Assembly: GCA_945957605.1 (NCBI GenBank)
Contig: CAMFLR010000001.1
Span: 620,001-684,000 of the forward strand
Reading direction: 5' to 3'
DNA: 64,000 bases
Origin: an uncultured Isosphaeraceae bacterium
Lineage (GTDB): Bacteria > Planctomycetota > Planctomycetia > Isosphaerales > Isosphaeraceae
Numbering within the stretch: the stretch's first letter is position 1; the number at the start of each line of letters is the position of its first letter. A program made the translations under genes and the position numbers. Positions 46,349-55,973 of this stretch are shown here, piece by piece. The notes under the pieces are model-generated. The model saw only the letters and a program-made list of their open reading frames with translations. It was not told the DNA's origin and did not search any database.

Positions 46349-47314
46349 ATGCGATTGTGCCGGTTCAGCCTCGACGAATTGATTCTCACCGGCATCTATC
46401 GCGACGATCACGTCATTCCCATCGACCAGGCCTGCGACGCCTGTTGCGAGGCCCTTGGCGTCGATCTCGTACTCTCCTCGACCGACAATCTCCTCGACCT
46501 GCTGCCGCCCGATGGCGAGTCGGCTCACGCCTGCCGCACACTTGCAGACTGGGTCGACGGGCTGACCGACGACAGCGCACTCGCCGAATTCGCGATTCCG
46601 ATCGACGACGTTCAACTGCTCGTGCCGATCGCTCAACCCAACAAACTGCTGCTTCTCGCCGGCAACTACGCGGCGCACGTTGTCGAGCGTGGTGGAACTG
46701 TCGCCGAACGAGACGAGACGTTTCCCTACGTCTTCATGAAGCCGCCATCGACGACGCTCACGAATCCCTTCGACCCCGTCGTGATTCCCAAAGTTTCACC
46801 CAATCATGTCGATTGGGAGTGCGAACTGGGCGTGATCATCGGCCGGGCGTGCCGGGACGTCGAGCCAGCCGATGCGCTGAGCTACGTGGCCGGCTACACG
46901 ATTGTGAATGACGTGACCGACCGCAAATTCACACCCAATCCCGGTCGTAAGACCCGCGAGCGCGACAAGTTTTTCGACTGGCTGCACGGCAAATGGCACG
47001 ACACGTTCTGCCCGATGGGTCCGTGCGTGATTTCCAGCGAGGCCGTGACCGACCCGCAAGCCTTCAAGCTTCAGCTCACGGTGAATGGTGAAGTGAAGCA
47101 AGACGGCTCGACCGCACAGATGGTCTTTTCGGTCGCCGAAATCGTGTCCTTCCTTTCGAAGTTTGTCACGCTCGAGCCGGGAGACATTATTTCGACTGGC
47201 ACCCCTTCTGGTGTGGGCTCAGCCTCTGGCACATATCTCAAACCTGGCGACGTAGTGGTGGCGTCGATCGATGGCATCGGTCGCCTTGAAAACCCCTTCG
47301 TCGCCGAGGAGTGA
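46349..47314 (+). CDS. fumarylacetoacetate hydrolase family protein
   Basis: A 321-residue enzyme from ATG 46349, with GGAG 8 nt upstream; longer in-frame versions lack a ribosome binding site and would overlap the promoter candidate. The family core is clear: LLAGNYAAH, FMKPPSTTLTNPFDPVVIP, the metal ligands in DWECELGVIIG (Glu-x-Glu) and VNDVTDR, and the final GTPSGVGS. Members hydrolyse or decarboxylate acylpyruvates and related diketo acids or act as hydratases in aromatic breakdown. The exact substrate cannot be deduced, and no catabolic genes are adjacent. Transcribed alone. Confidence 0.92.
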   Translation: MRLCRFSLDELILTGIYRDDHVIPIDQACDACCEALGVDLVLSSTDNLLDLLPPDGESAHACRTLADWVDGLTDDSALAEFAIPIDDVQLLVPIAQPNKLLLLAGNYAAHVVERGGTVAERDETFPYVFMKPPSTTLTNPFDPVVIPKVSPNHVDWECELGVIIGRACRDVEPADALSYVAGYTIVNDVTDRKFTPNPGRKTRERDKFFDWLHGKWHDTFCPMGPCVISSEAVTDPQAFKLQLTVNGEVKQDGSTAQMVFSVAEIVSFLSKFVTLEPGDIISTGTPSGVGSASGTYLKPGDVVVASIDGIGRLENPFVAEE

Positions 47315-47412
47315 GAGAGATATCTACGGCATTAATTATTTAGACTGAATTATATTAGATTAGAACGAGTCATATTATTATGTATTTGCGGGAGAAGTCC
47401 GTTTAACGGATA
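47315..47412. other. AT-rich spacer between convergent genes
   Basis: This 98-bp stretch is strikingly AT-rich (e.g. TAATTATTTAGACTGAATTA) compared with the GC-rich surroundings. It ends in a small inverted repeat TCCG/CGGA (47398-47410) just past the stop of the leftward gene. It may act as a terminator region, but no strong stem is present. Confidence 0.5.
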
Positions 47413-47790
47413 TTAACCGAGCAGGTCGACCATACGCTTGACCTTGTCGGCGCCGAGCTGGTCGACGAGTTCCTTCACATTCTCAAGGGCTGTCAGCACG
47501 TCGGAGTCGCCGCCTGTCGACTTCTTCGCAGCAGGCGCAGCGGGCTTGGCGGGGCTGGCAGCTTTCGGCTTCGGCCGCGCACCTTCAGCAAGTTTGTCGG
47601 CCGACTTGATCGAGGTGAAATAGCCGGGCGACACTTCGATGCCGAAAGTGTTCTTGATGTACTCAACGCCCTGAAGCGGGACGGTGACGCCATCCGAAAT
47701 CGCCTTGCGCACGGCCTCGACCTTGTTCATCGATGGCTGGTCGGATGTCGGGGCGTCGGTCTTCGACTTGTCTGCGGACTTCTTGGCCAT
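47413..47790 (-). CDS. small conserved-looking hypothetical protein, Lys/Ala-rich
   Basis: A 125-residue protein from ATG 47790. A basic start (AKKSADKSK) is followed by a compact helical segment (NKVEAVRKAISDGVTVPLQ, EYIKNTFGIEVSPGYFTSIK), an Ala/Pro/Lys-rich linker and a final helix pair (VLTALENVKELVDQLG, DKVKRMVDLL). No signal peptide is present, so it is likely cytosolic, and its charge would suit nucleic-acid binding, though this is only a guess. No family is recognised with certainty. Confidence 0.7.
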   Translation of the reverse strand: MAKKSADKSKTDAPTSDQPSMNKVEAVRKAISDGVTVPLQGVEYIKNTFGIEVSPGYFTSIKSADKLAEGARPKPKAASPAKPAAPAAKKSTGGDSDVLTALENVKELVDQLGADKVKRMVDLLG

Positions 47791-47887
47791 GGTTTGATGG
47801 TCTCTGTAAAAGGTTGCGGGGTCGGAAGTAAACGGGCATTGTAGCGTGCCGAGGCGAGTTGGGCGAGACACTTGGTTGCGTCTTTCA

Positions 47888-47916
47888 TTAATTCAGGCGG
47901 CAACTTAGTGTATACT
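47888..47916 (+). promoter_or_regulatory. candidate promoter for pyc-birA
   Basis: TTAATT (47888-47893), 17-bp spacer, TATACT (47911-47916). The -10 matches five of six positions; the -35 is weak. It implies a leader of about 130 nt with a short CCGAG/CTCGG stem near 47980-48000. Confidence 0.4.
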
Positions 47917-48050
47917 CTTCCGTTCTCCACCCTCTGGGCGCGTATATTCGTTCCTTGCGAGCGTGATATATCTACCGCCCGAGTGCATATGAGCTCGGTG
48001 GATCCGCCCACGCCTGCCGCGACCACGACTACGTTCGAGGTAGAGGTTTC

Positions 48051-51000
48051 ATGCCCCAGATTCAGAAGCTGCTCGTCGCCAACCGTGGCGAGATCGCGAT
48101 TCGTGTCTTCCGATCGGCCCATGAGCTGGGAATTCGCACGGTCGCCATCTACTCGCACGAAGACCGGTTCGCTGTCCACCGGCTCAAGGCCGACGAAGCG
48201 TATCAGGTTGGCAAACCGGGCGAACCGATTCGCAGCTACCTTGATATCAATGCGATCGTCACGCTGGCGAAGCAAAAAGGCGTCGACGCGATCCATCCGG
48301 GCTACGGCTTCCTCTCCGAGAACGCGGCTTTTGCTCGTGCCTGTGCAGAAGCAGGCATCGTTTTCGTCGGCCCCCGCCCCGAACTGCTCGAACTGCTGGG
48401 CGATAAAGTCGCCGCGCGAAAGATGGCACGCGCAGCGAACGTGCCCGTGCTCTCCGGCAGCGACAATCCCTGCATGCCCGGCCCCGAGGCTCATGCTCTC
48501 GCCGAGTCGCTCGGTTATCCGGTGATCGTCAAGGCATCGATGGGCGGCGGTGGTCGCGGGATGCGTGTCGTCGAATCGGCCGAAAAGCTCGACGACGCCA
48601 TCGATCAGGCCAGGCGCGAGGCCGGCACCGCATTCGGTGTGCCCGATGTCTTCCTGGAGAAATTCGTCCAGCGTGCCCGGCACCTTGAAGTCCAGTTGCT
48701 CGGCGACCACCACGGCAATCTCGTCCATCTGTTCGAACGCGATTGCTCGATTCAACGCCGGCACCAGAAGGTGATCGAAATCGCCCCCGCGCCGAATCTG
48801 GTCCCCGGCGTTCGCCAGGCGCTCTGCGACGCCGCGGTGCGGATCGGCCGGCACGTTGGATATGACAATGCGGGAACGGTCGAGTTTCTACTCGACACTT
48901 TGACGAATCAATTCTACTTCATCGAAGTGAACCCGCGCATTCAGGTTGAGCACACGGTGACCGAAATGGTCACCGGCGTCGACCTGATCAAGAGCCAGAT
49001 TCTTGTTGCCCAGGATGTCGATCTGAGCAACGAAGAAATCAACCTGCCCAGCCAGGGAGCCGTCGCGACGCAAGGCTTCGCGTTCCAGTGCCGCATCACT
49101 TCGGAAGATCCTGAGAACAAGTTCACGCCAGACTACGGCCGAATTACGCACTACCGCTCGGCCGGCGGTTTGGGAATTCGTCTCGACGGCGGACCGGGAA
49201 TCACCGGTGGCATCATCACGCCGTTTTATGATTCGCTGCTGGTGAAAGTGTCTGCGAGCGGACGGCGGTTCGTCGACGCGGTGCGTCGTATGGAACGCGC
49301 ACTCATGGAGTTCCGCGTTCGCGGCGTAAAAACGAACATTCCCTTCCTTGTCAATGTGATCAATCATCCCGACTTCGTCGCCGGCAAGTGCACCACGCGC
49401 TTTCTCGACGAGTCGCCAGAACTCTTCCACTTCGCCCGCACTCAAGACCGCGCAAGCCGGCTTCTCACCTATTGCGCTGAAGTGCGTGTCAACGGTTTCC
49501 CAGGCGTTACGCGCCCCGACACCGCGCACGGCCTCACCGAACCCGCGCCTCCCACGTTCGACCCGGCCACGCCAGTGGTCGACGGCACCCGGCAGTTGCT
49601 GCAGAAGCTCGGTGCCGAAGGATTCTCGAAGTGGATCCGCGAGCAAAAGCGTCTGCTCCTCACCGACACCACCTTCCGTGACGCCCACCAGTCGCTTTTC
49701 GCGACGCGCTTTCGTACCCGAGACTTGCTCCGCGCCGGCGATGCCTACGCTCGCCTGGTGCCAAATTTGTTCTCGATCGAAATGTGGGGCGGGGCGACGT
49801 TTGACACGTCGATGCGGTTCCTCAAGGAGAATCCCTGGGATCGCCTCGCGCAGCTTCGCGAACGCGTTCCCAATATCCTTTTCCAGATGCTGCTCCGCGG
49901 CTCGAACGCCGTCGGCTACACGAGCTATCCCGACAATGTCGTGAAGGCGTTCGTGAAGGAGTCGGCTCAGGCGGGCATCGACCTGTTCCGCGTGTTCGAC
50001 TCGCTGAACTGGGTGCCCAACATGGAAGTTGCGCTCGAAGCGGTGCGCGACTCGGGCATGCTTTGCGAAGCGGCGATCTGCTACACCGGCGACATCCTGA
50101 ATCCGGCTCGGCCCAAGTACAATTTGAAGTACTACGTCGACATGGCGAAGGATCTCGAGAAGCGCGGTGCGAACCTGATTGCCATCAAAGATATGGCGGG
50201 CCTCTGCAAGCCGTATGCGGCCAAGAAGCTCGTGGAAGAGTTGCGGCAGCATGTGGGAATTCCGATCCATTTCCACACGCACGACGTGGGCGGTGCACAG
50301 GCGGCGAGTGTGCTCGAAGGAGCGGCCGTTGATCTCGATATCGCCGACGGCGCGATCTCTTCGATGTCGGGCCTGACAAGCCAGCCCAGCCTGAACGCGA
50401 TCGTCGAAAGCCTGCGATTCACTCCTCGTGAAACCGGCCTCGACCCCGCCGCGCTCATCGAACTGAGCCGCTACTGGGAAGAAGTGCGAACGATGTACGC
50501 CCCGTTCGAGAGCGGCCTGAAGGCTCCTTCCGCCGAGGTTTATGCCTACGAAATGCCCGGCGGGCAGTACACGAACCTGTTCCAGCAAGCCAAGGCCCTT
50601 GGACTCGCGAGCCGATGGGGCGAGGTTTGCAAGGCATATGCCGATGTGAACCTGCTCTTTGGTGACATCGTCAAGGTGACGCCATCGTCGAAGGTTGTCG
50701 GCGACATGGCGCTTTTCCTCGTCGCCAACAATCTCACTCCGGAAGATACCGTCGATCCTTCACGCGAGCTGGCATTCCCGGATAGTGTTGTCGAACTCTT
50801 CGAAGGCCGGCTCGGTCAGCCGCCGGGAGGATTCCCGGCCGCGCTTCAAGAACGCGTGCTCAAGGGGCGGCCGGCGATCACGGAGCGTCCCGGCAAGAAT
50901 CTGCCGCCGACCGATCTCGACGCCGCCACCACCAAGGCGAAGACATACCTGGGGCGCGAAGCAACCCCACTCGATGGCCTGAGCATCACCCTTTATCCGC

Positions 51001-51500
51001 GCGTCTTCCCCGAATACGCAACCCACGAGACGACCTACTCAGACACGTCGATTCTTCCCACGCCGATGTTCTTCTACGGCCCCGAACCGGCGGTGGAAAA
51101 CCTCGTCGAAATCGAGCCTGGCAAGACGCTGATCGTCAAGCTTTTGGCCGTGGGCGAACCGCACGAAGATGGGAAACGGACGGTCTTCTTCGAACTCAAC
51201 GGTCAGCCGCGTGAAGTTGAGGTGGTCGATCGCTCGCTCGCCTCGGCCGTGATCGAAACTCCCAAGGCCGATCCCAACGACCCGAATCAGATCGCCGCTC
51301 CTCTGCCGGGGCTGGTCGTCGGAGTCGGCGTGAACGTTGGCGACCCTGTCCGCAAGGGGCAGAAGTTGCTTTCGATCGAAGCGATGAAGATGGAAACGAC
51401 GCTTTACGCCGAACGTCCCGGTCGCGTGGCCGAGGTGAATATCGCGGTCGGGCGGCAAGTGAAAACGGGCGACTTGCTTATCCGCATGAGTGCGGACTGA
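48051..51500 (+). CDS. pyc: pyruvate carboxylase
   Basis: A 1149-residue single-chain pyruvate carboxylase (family usually about 1150) making oxaloacetate from pyruvate, bicarbonate and ATP. The biotin carboxylase domain covers residues 1-450 (KLLVANRGEIAIRVFRSA, KASMGGGGRGMRVV, EVNPRIQVEHTVTE). The carboxyltransferase domain covers about 535-830 (DTTFRDAHQSLFATR, VFDSLNWVPNME, HFHTHDVGG with metal-binding His). The biotin carrier domain is C-terminal, with biotinylated Lys1113 in EAMKMET. It replenishes the citric acid cycle or feeds gluconeogenesis. The biotin ligase gene starts 9 bp after its stop. Confidence 0.98.
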   Translation: MPQIQKLLVANRGEIAIRVFRSAHELGIRTVAIYSHEDRFAVHRLKADEAYQVGKPGEPIRSYLDINAIVTLAKQKGVDAIHPGYGFLSENAAFARACAEAGIVFVGPRPELLELLGDKVAARKMARAANVPVLSGSDNPCMPGPEAHALAESLGYPVIVKASMGGGGRGMRVVESAEKLDDAIDQARREAGTAFGVPDVFLEKFVQRARHLEVQLLGDHHGNLVHLFERDCSIQRRHQKVIEIAPAPNLVPGVRQALCDAAVRIGRHVGYDNAGTVEFLLDTLTNQFYFIEVNPRIQVEHTVTEMVTGVDLIKSQILVAQDVDLSNEEINLPSQGAVATQGFAFQCRITSEDPENKFTPDYGRITHYRSAGGLGIRLDGGPGITGGIITPFYDSLLVKVSASGRRFVDAVRRMERALMEFRVRGVKTNIPFLVNVINHPDFVAGKCTTRFLDESPELFHFARTQDRASRLLTYCAEVRVNGFPGVTRPDTAHGLTEPAPPTFDPATPVVDGTRQLLQKLGAEGFSKWIREQKRLLLTDTTFRDAHQSLFATRFRTRDLLRAGDAYARLVPNLFSIEMWGGATFDTSMRFLKENPWDRLAQLRERVPNILFQMLLRGSNAVGYTSYPDNVVKAFVKESAQAGIDLFRVFDSLNWVPNMEVALEAVRDSGMLCEAAICYTGDILNPARPKYNLKYYVDMAKDLEKRGANLIAIKDMAGLCKPYAAKKLVEELRQHVGIPIHFHTHDVGGAQAASVLEGAAVDLDIADGAISSMSGLTSQPSLNAIVESLRFTPRETGLDPAALIELSRYWEEVRTMYAPFESGLKAPSAEVYAYEMPGGQYTNLFQQAKALGLASRWGEVCKAYADVNLLFGDIVKVTPSSKVVGDMALFLVANNLTPEDTVDPSRELAFPDSVVELFEGRLGQPPGGFPAALQERVLKGRPAITERPGKNLPPTDLDAATTKAKTYLGREATPLDGLSITLYPRVFPEYATHETTYSDTSILPTPMFFYGPEPAVENLVEIEPGKTLIVKLLAVGEPHEDGKRTVFFELNGQPREVEVVDRSLASAVIETPKADPNDPNQIAAPLPGLVVGVGVNVGDPVRKGQKLLSIEAMKMETTLYAERPGRVAEVNIAVGRQVKTGDLLIRMSAD

Positions 51501-51509
51501 CGTAAGCAC

Positions 51510-52262
51510 GTGATTACGCCCCATCGCCCCACAACCTGGCCGATTTTCCTTCACCAGTCGCTCGACTCGACCAGCAACGAGACGCGGCGATTGGTGGAGA
51601 GCTGTCAGGAACACCCGCCGTTTGTCGTCGTCGCCCGAACTCAAACGGCCGGCCGTGGGCGTGGTACAAACTCGTGGTGGTCGGACGACGAGAGCTTGTT
51701 GTTCACGCTTGCTTTCGAGGCCGAATCGCTAGGCATTAGCCCTCATCAAGAGCCACGGTTAGCGCTTATCGCAGCGCTGGCCGTGATCGACGCCCTCCCC
51801 GATCTGACTCTCGCGATTCGATGGCCGAACGATGTTGTCGCCGGTCGCAAGAAGCTCTGTGGGATTCTGCCGGAAAAGATCGATCGGCCTGGTCAGGCAT
51901 CGATCATTGCGCTCGGCATCGGCATTAACGTAAACACGCGTCTTGATGATGCACCCGCGGAAATCCGCGATCATGCCACATCAATTGCCGCATTTGGCAA
52001 AGCGACGACATGCGAAGCAATGCTTGATGCCTTTCTCGCGGCATTTTGCGAACAACTAAACTTGCTCGCATGCGAAAGCGGCGATCAGGCGGCGCGTTGG
52101 AATATGCTCAACGCACTGAGCGGCGACTTCATTCGAATTCGGCAGGGCGACGCGATTATTTCTGGTACCGTCGAGGCGATCGAGCCCGATGGGTCTCTTC
52201 GCGTCGCTACCTCAAATGGGCCGATGACATTGCATGGTGGGCAATTGATTCACGATCGATAG
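51510..52262 (+). CDS. birA: biotin--[biotin carboxyl carrier protein] ligase
   Basis: A 250-residue enzyme that activates biotin with ATP and attaches it to carrier lysines. The ligase signatures are present: SLDSTSNE, QTAGRGRGTNSW (adenylate loop), RWPNDVVAGRKKLCGIL with the catalytic Lys region, and ALGIGINVN. It lacks the N-terminal DNA-binding domain of E. coli BirA, so it is a monofunctional class I ligase rather than a repressor. It starts at GTG 51510, 9 bp after pyc; the pair suggests Pyc is its principal client. Confidence 0.93.
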   Translation: MITPHRPTTWPIFLHQSLDSTSNETRRLVESCQEHPPFVVVARTQTAGRGRGTNSWWSDDESLLFTLAFEAESLGISPHQEPRLALIAALAVIDALPDLTLAIRWPNDVVAGRKKLCGILPEKIDRPGQASIIALGIGINVNTRLDDAPAEIRDHATSIAAFGKATTCEAMLDAFLAAFCEQLNLLACESGDQAARWNMLNALSGDFIRIRQGDAIISGTVEAIEPDGSLRVATSNGPMTLHGGQLIHDR

Positions 52263-52293
52263 CTCGTGCAAGTGCCGGATGTGTGCAGCTCTT

Positions 52294-52770
52294 TTACTCA
52301 CGATACATGTCCGACCCCGCCAATTTGTCCATAAAAAGAATACATAATTCTCCAAGCCTTTTCCTCGCGGGCCAGCGTCGGAGATTTGTGAGGCATTCCC
52401 AAAGAGTCAGCTCCTTGATGAAAAAATAGAGCGAACGCATGGTGACTTCATTGCCGCTTCGTTCCGGGTTTCCGAATGCGTGGTCGATCACCTCATCATC
52501 AAAAACGCGATTTCGAAACGTAAGCTCGTCTGAATACCAAAACAATCGGGAGCTGAGCATGTCGAGAATTCTTGGATCGTCGGTCAAAGGTTCGATTCGA
52601 TAAGTCACCCAGAACATTTCGGCCCACATTGGATCCATCAACACAGCTAGGCGGGCGCCGTGGTATTCAAGATACCAGCCGTGCTTGCGTCCATAATCTG
52701 ATTCAATGATTTGCAGCCGACGTTCGAGGTTGGAGTTTTTCACGTCGCTGCTCTGACATACCAGTCTCAC
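52294..52770 (-). CDS. hypothetical protein, possibly cytosolic
   Basis: A 158-residue frame from a GTG at 52770 (another GTG at 52743 is possible). It is rich in Trp, Tyr and Met, with mixed helix and strand stretches (RLQIIESDYGRKHGWYLEYHG, MFWVTYRIEPL, TMRSLYFFIKELTLWECL). No signal peptide, membrane segment or known motif is visible. Base composition is more AT-rich than in adjacent genes. Residue composition looks protein-like, not like a shadow frame. Its 3' end converges on birA with a 31-bp gap. Confidence 0.6.
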   Translation of the reverse strand: MRLVCQSSDVKNSNLERRLQIIESDYGRKHGWYLEYHGARLAVLMDPMWAEMFWVTYRIEPLTDDPRILDMLSSRLFWYSDELTFRNRVFDDEVIDHAFGNPERSGNEVTMRSLYFFIKELTLWECLTNLRRWPARKRLGELCILFMDKLAGSDMYRE

Positions 52771-52834
52771 ATCAAGAATTGTTACGCCACTTCAAATTGG
52801 ACTTCGCAAACAGATCAACTCGCTGAGCTGCGTG

Positions 52835-52874
52835 AAAACAAAAAAACGCGGGCTGCATCGAGCAGCCCGCGTTT
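52835..52874 (-). terminator. strong intrinsic terminator of the tgt-yajC-secDF operon
   Basis: Perfect 13-bp arms (52844-52856, 52862-52874; AAACGCGGGCTGC and its complement) with a 5-nt loop. Read leftward the stem runs into a T-rich tract (TTTTTTTGTTTT). Confidence 0.92.
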
Positions 52875-52907
52875 CGAGTTTCAAAAGTCTGAGATAAACC
52901 TCTCGAC

Positions 52908-55900
52908 TTACTTCGACGTCACCAACGACTTTGCAGGCTTCTTGGCCGTCGCCGATTCATCGGTCCCGCCGATCCAGTCGATGAGGATCGGGCTGGCGAT
53001 GTAGACCGTGCTGTACGTACCGCTCAGGAAGCCGACGGTCAGGGCGAATGCGAAGCCGTGCAGACCTTCGCCGCCGAAGATGTAGAGAATCACGACGACG
53101 AGCCACGCGGTCAGCGAGGTCAAGATCGTACGACTGAGCGTCTGGTTCACCGCGTCGTTGATCATCTTCGGGGTTAAGACAGGCGTCTTTCCCTTGATTT
53201 CGCGGATACGGTCGAAGATGACGATCGTGTCGTTGACCGAGAAGCCGATGAGCGTGAGGAACGCCGTGATCATCGGCAAGTCGATCTTGAGCTGTTCGAT
53301 GAGCAAGATTTCTCGCAGGCCCGGAATCATCGCCAGCCAGTAGGTGACGGCTACCGCACCAAGCGTGACGAGCACGTCGTGGATGACCGCGATGATCGCC
53401 GCGAGTCCGTAGCTCAGCGACTTGAACCGGAACCAGAGGTAGCCGGCGATGATCAACCAGCTCGCGACCGTGGCGATGATCGCCAGGATTCGCGTTTCGC
53501 CGGCGACTGTCGTACCGATCGATTCCGACTGCTCGAACAACAAGCTCGTGTCGCTCTTCACTGCCGTCGACAGCGAGCCGAGCAGCTTCTGCACGGCGGC
53601 GTCGTCGAGGTCGGTGCGAAGGGCCAGCGACTTGACTTCTGCGTTCGCGGGCGACGATGGCGTGGCCGTCGGGTCGACAATCTCAAACCGCGTTTCGGCA
53701 TTGGCGACACCCGAGTCGGCCACCACCTTGCGGAAGAGGGTCACGATCTTGGTGGAGGTCACCGGACGCGTGAAGGTCAGCGGATAAGCACGGCCGCCGG
53801 CGAAGCGATCGGTCGAACCAGCCGCAGGCGGCGTTGCACCGGGCTTTGAGGCATCGGCGGCCACGGGGATCGCGGTCGCGGCGCCAGCGGTCATGTCGAC
53901 AGCCGCAAGCGCGGGGCCGAACGCTTCGAGGATGCGTGGCTTGACGATGCCGTCGCGGTCCTTCTCGGTCGTACGGATGTTGTAACGGGCTCCAGAAGCA
54001 CCGCCTGCCGAGCTGGCGACGTTGAGGCTTTCCACGGTGACGTCAGGCAACTTGGCCCCGTCGGATGCCTTCTGACGGACGAACGACGCACGCTGCGATT
54101 CGCTCAGTCCCTTGACGCTGTTGTCCTGGTCGTTGAGGCGAATCGTTACGAGCGTACCGCCCGTGAAGTCGATGTTGTACATACCGACGCCACGGAGGAA
54201 GAACGCACCAAGGCCGAGCAAGATGACGATCACCGAGGCGGTCATGCACATCTTGCGGGGACCGATGAAGTCGATGTTCGTCTTGTCGAACATCTTCATC
54301 ATCGTCAGCTTGCGGAGGAAGCCGCGGTCGTAGCAGTAGTCGAAGATCACGCGCGACACATAGACCGCGGTGAACAGGTTCCACACCATGCCGATGATCA
54401 GCGTGAGGGCGAAACCCTTCACTTCGTCGGTGCCGACGAAGTAGAGCACGAGGCCGGAGAGGAAGATCGTGATGTGTGAGTCGAAAATCGTCAGCCACGC
54501 ACGATCGAAACCCTTACGTATCTGTTGACCCATACTCTGCCCGTGTTCGGCTTCTTCACGAATGCGCTCGAACACAAGCACGTTGGCGTCGACCGCCATA
54601 CCGATCGTCAGTGCAAGGCCCGCAAGGCCAGGCAGGGTGAAGCTCGCCTGAAGCGCGGCCATCGATCCGAGCAACAAGATCATGTTGAGCACGAGCGCGA
54701 TGACCGCGACGAGACCGGCGAACCGGTAGTAGACCAACATGAAGATCGGCACGACGAACATCGAGATCGTGATCGCCAAAACGCCCTTCGCGATCGTGTC
54801 GTCTCCGAGCGTTGGGCCGATGTTTTCTTCCTGAAGCGGCTCAGGGTTGAGCGTGGCAGGCAGCTTACCTGCGTTCAGGATTGCGACGAGGTGATTGACC
54901 GCAGTGCCAGAGTTGTCGCTCCGGCCGAACTCGATGATACCCTGGTCGCGAATCTGGCTGTTGATCGACGGCGCCGACTGAACCTGGCCGTCGAGCAAAA
55001 TGGCGAGGCGGTATTTGAACGAGTCACCTTCGGGAAGGTGATCGCCGGTGAGCTGGCCGAAAAGGCGAGCACCGCGGCGATTGAAGGTGAAACCGACGGC
55101 CGGCTGAAGCCGTTCGTCCTGCGTCGGATAGACGCGGCTCAGAAATGCACCCGTGACGACCTTTTCAGGGCGATCGGCGAGGCAGAGGATCGAGCGAACG
55201 ATGCGTCCTGGCGAAATCTCGTCTTCGCGGATGATTTCGTCTTCGGGACGAAGTGAGCCAGGCGGCGGTGCGATGATTCCGCTGGGGTTATCGTCGATGC
55301 GGTATGAGGTGATCGAGGCGAGCGCGATCGGCTTCGTAAAGACCAGCGTGCGGGCGGTGTTCGACTTCACTTTGGCGGTTTCGGTCTGTTCGGTGCCGCT
55401 CGAGGTCTTGCCGGTTAGAGTCACCACGGCCGAGTTCGACACGTAAGCGTTGCGTTCCCAGCGCTGGCTGGGATCTTCAAGCTTCGTGCGGTCATCGGAA
55501 ATGATCGGGTTCTTGCCGCTCACCGACTCGCTCAGCTTCGCCCACATGTACTTGTTGGCGCGAATCTTTTTGAGGCCGTCTTTGCCCGTCGCGCGATCGA
55601 TTTCAGCAGCGTCGTGCTTGCGGCTGGCGAGGATGCGGAATTCCAGCGAACCGACGTCGGTCATCCGTGTCTTGACTTCCTCGACTTCCTCGGCGGAAGC
55701 CTTGGGCAAGATGATCTCGATGCGGTCGGCACCGAGCTTGCGGATGGGGATGTCGAGCACGCCTTCCGGATTGATTCGGCGCTTCAGCGAGGTGATGAGG
55801 TCATCGATGGTCGACCGGTCTGAGAGGCTGTCTTTCTTCACCTCGTAGACGAGAATCGTTCCACCGGAAAGGTCGATACCGGTCTTGAGCTTCGTCTCGG

Positions 55901-55973
55901 GCGGCCAGAAAGCCAAAAAGCCCAGAAGGGTCGTCGCGGCGATCAGGAGAAATTTCGCGCCATACTTTTTCAT
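52908..55973 (-). CDS. secDF: SecDF fusion, protein translocase accessory subunit
   Basis: A 1021-residue fusion of SecD and SecF, which use the proton gradient to pull proteins through SecYEG. ATG 55973 is chosen for the AAGGA 6-7 nt upstream and the immediate first membrane segment (FLLIAATTLLGFLAFW). The SecD part (to about residue 550) has DLSGGTILVYEV and GMAVDANVLVFERIREE. The SecF part has IDFTGGTLVTIRL and GFSVNDTIVIFDRIREI. The SecF periplasmic region between its first two membrane segments is about 200 residues, roughly twice the usual size, with a Pro/Ala/Gly-rich insert (KPGATPPAAGSTDRFAGG). Fused SecDF occurs in several phyla. It is the last gene of the operon. Confidence 0.96.
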   Translation of the reverse strand: MKKYGAKFLLIAATTLLGFLAFWPPETKLKTGIDLSGGTILVYEVKKDSLSDRSTIDDLITSLKRRINPEGVLDIPIRKLGADRIEIILPKASAEEVEEVKTRMTDVGSLEFRILASRKHDAAEIDRATGKDGLKKIRANKYMWAKLSESVSGKNPIISDDRTKLEDPSQRWERNAYVSNSAVVTLTGKTSSGTEQTETAKVKSNTARTLVFTKPIALASITSYRIDDNPSGIIAPPPGSLRPEDEIIREDEISPGRIVRSILCLADRPEKVVTGAFLSRVYPTQDERLQPAVGFTFNRRGARLFGQLTGDHLPEGDSFKYRLAILLDGQVQSAPSINSQIRDQGIIEFGRSDNSGTAVNHLVAILNAGKLPATLNPEPLQEENIGPTLGDDTIAKGVLAITISMFVVPIFMLVYYRFAGLVAVIALVLNMILLLGSMAALQASFTLPGLAGLALTIGMAVDANVLVFERIREEAEHGQSMGQQIRKGFDRAWLTIFDSHITIFLSGLVLYFVGTDEVKGFALTLIIGMVWNLFTAVYVSRVIFDYCYDRGFLRKLTMMKMFDKTNIDFIGPRKMCMTASVIVILLGLGAFFLRGVGMYNIDFTGGTLVTIRLNDQDNSVKGLSESQRASFVRQKASDGAKLPDVTVESLNVASSAGGASGARYNIRTTEKDRDGIVKPRILEAFGPALAAVDMTAGAATAIPVAADASKPGATPPAAGSTDRFAGGRAYPLTFTRPVTSTKIVTLFRKVVADSGVANAETRFEIVDPTATPSSPANAEVKSLALRTDLDDAAVQKLLGSLSTAVKSDTSLLFEQSESIGTTVAGETRILAIIATVASWLIIAGYLWFRFKSLSYGLAAIIAVIHDVLVTLGAVAVTYWLAMIPGLREILLIEQLKIDLPMITAFLTLIGFSVNDTIVIFDRIREIKGKTPVLTPKMINDAVNQTLSRTILTSLTAWLVVVILYIFGGEGLHGFAFALTVGFLSGTYSTVYIASPILIDWIGGTDESATAKKPAKSLVTSK

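Noticed and set aside
48888-50588. 566-codon leftward open frame opposite pyruvate carboxylase
   Set aside because: The sense strand encodes highly conserved Pyc motifs, so the antisense frame is a composition effect.
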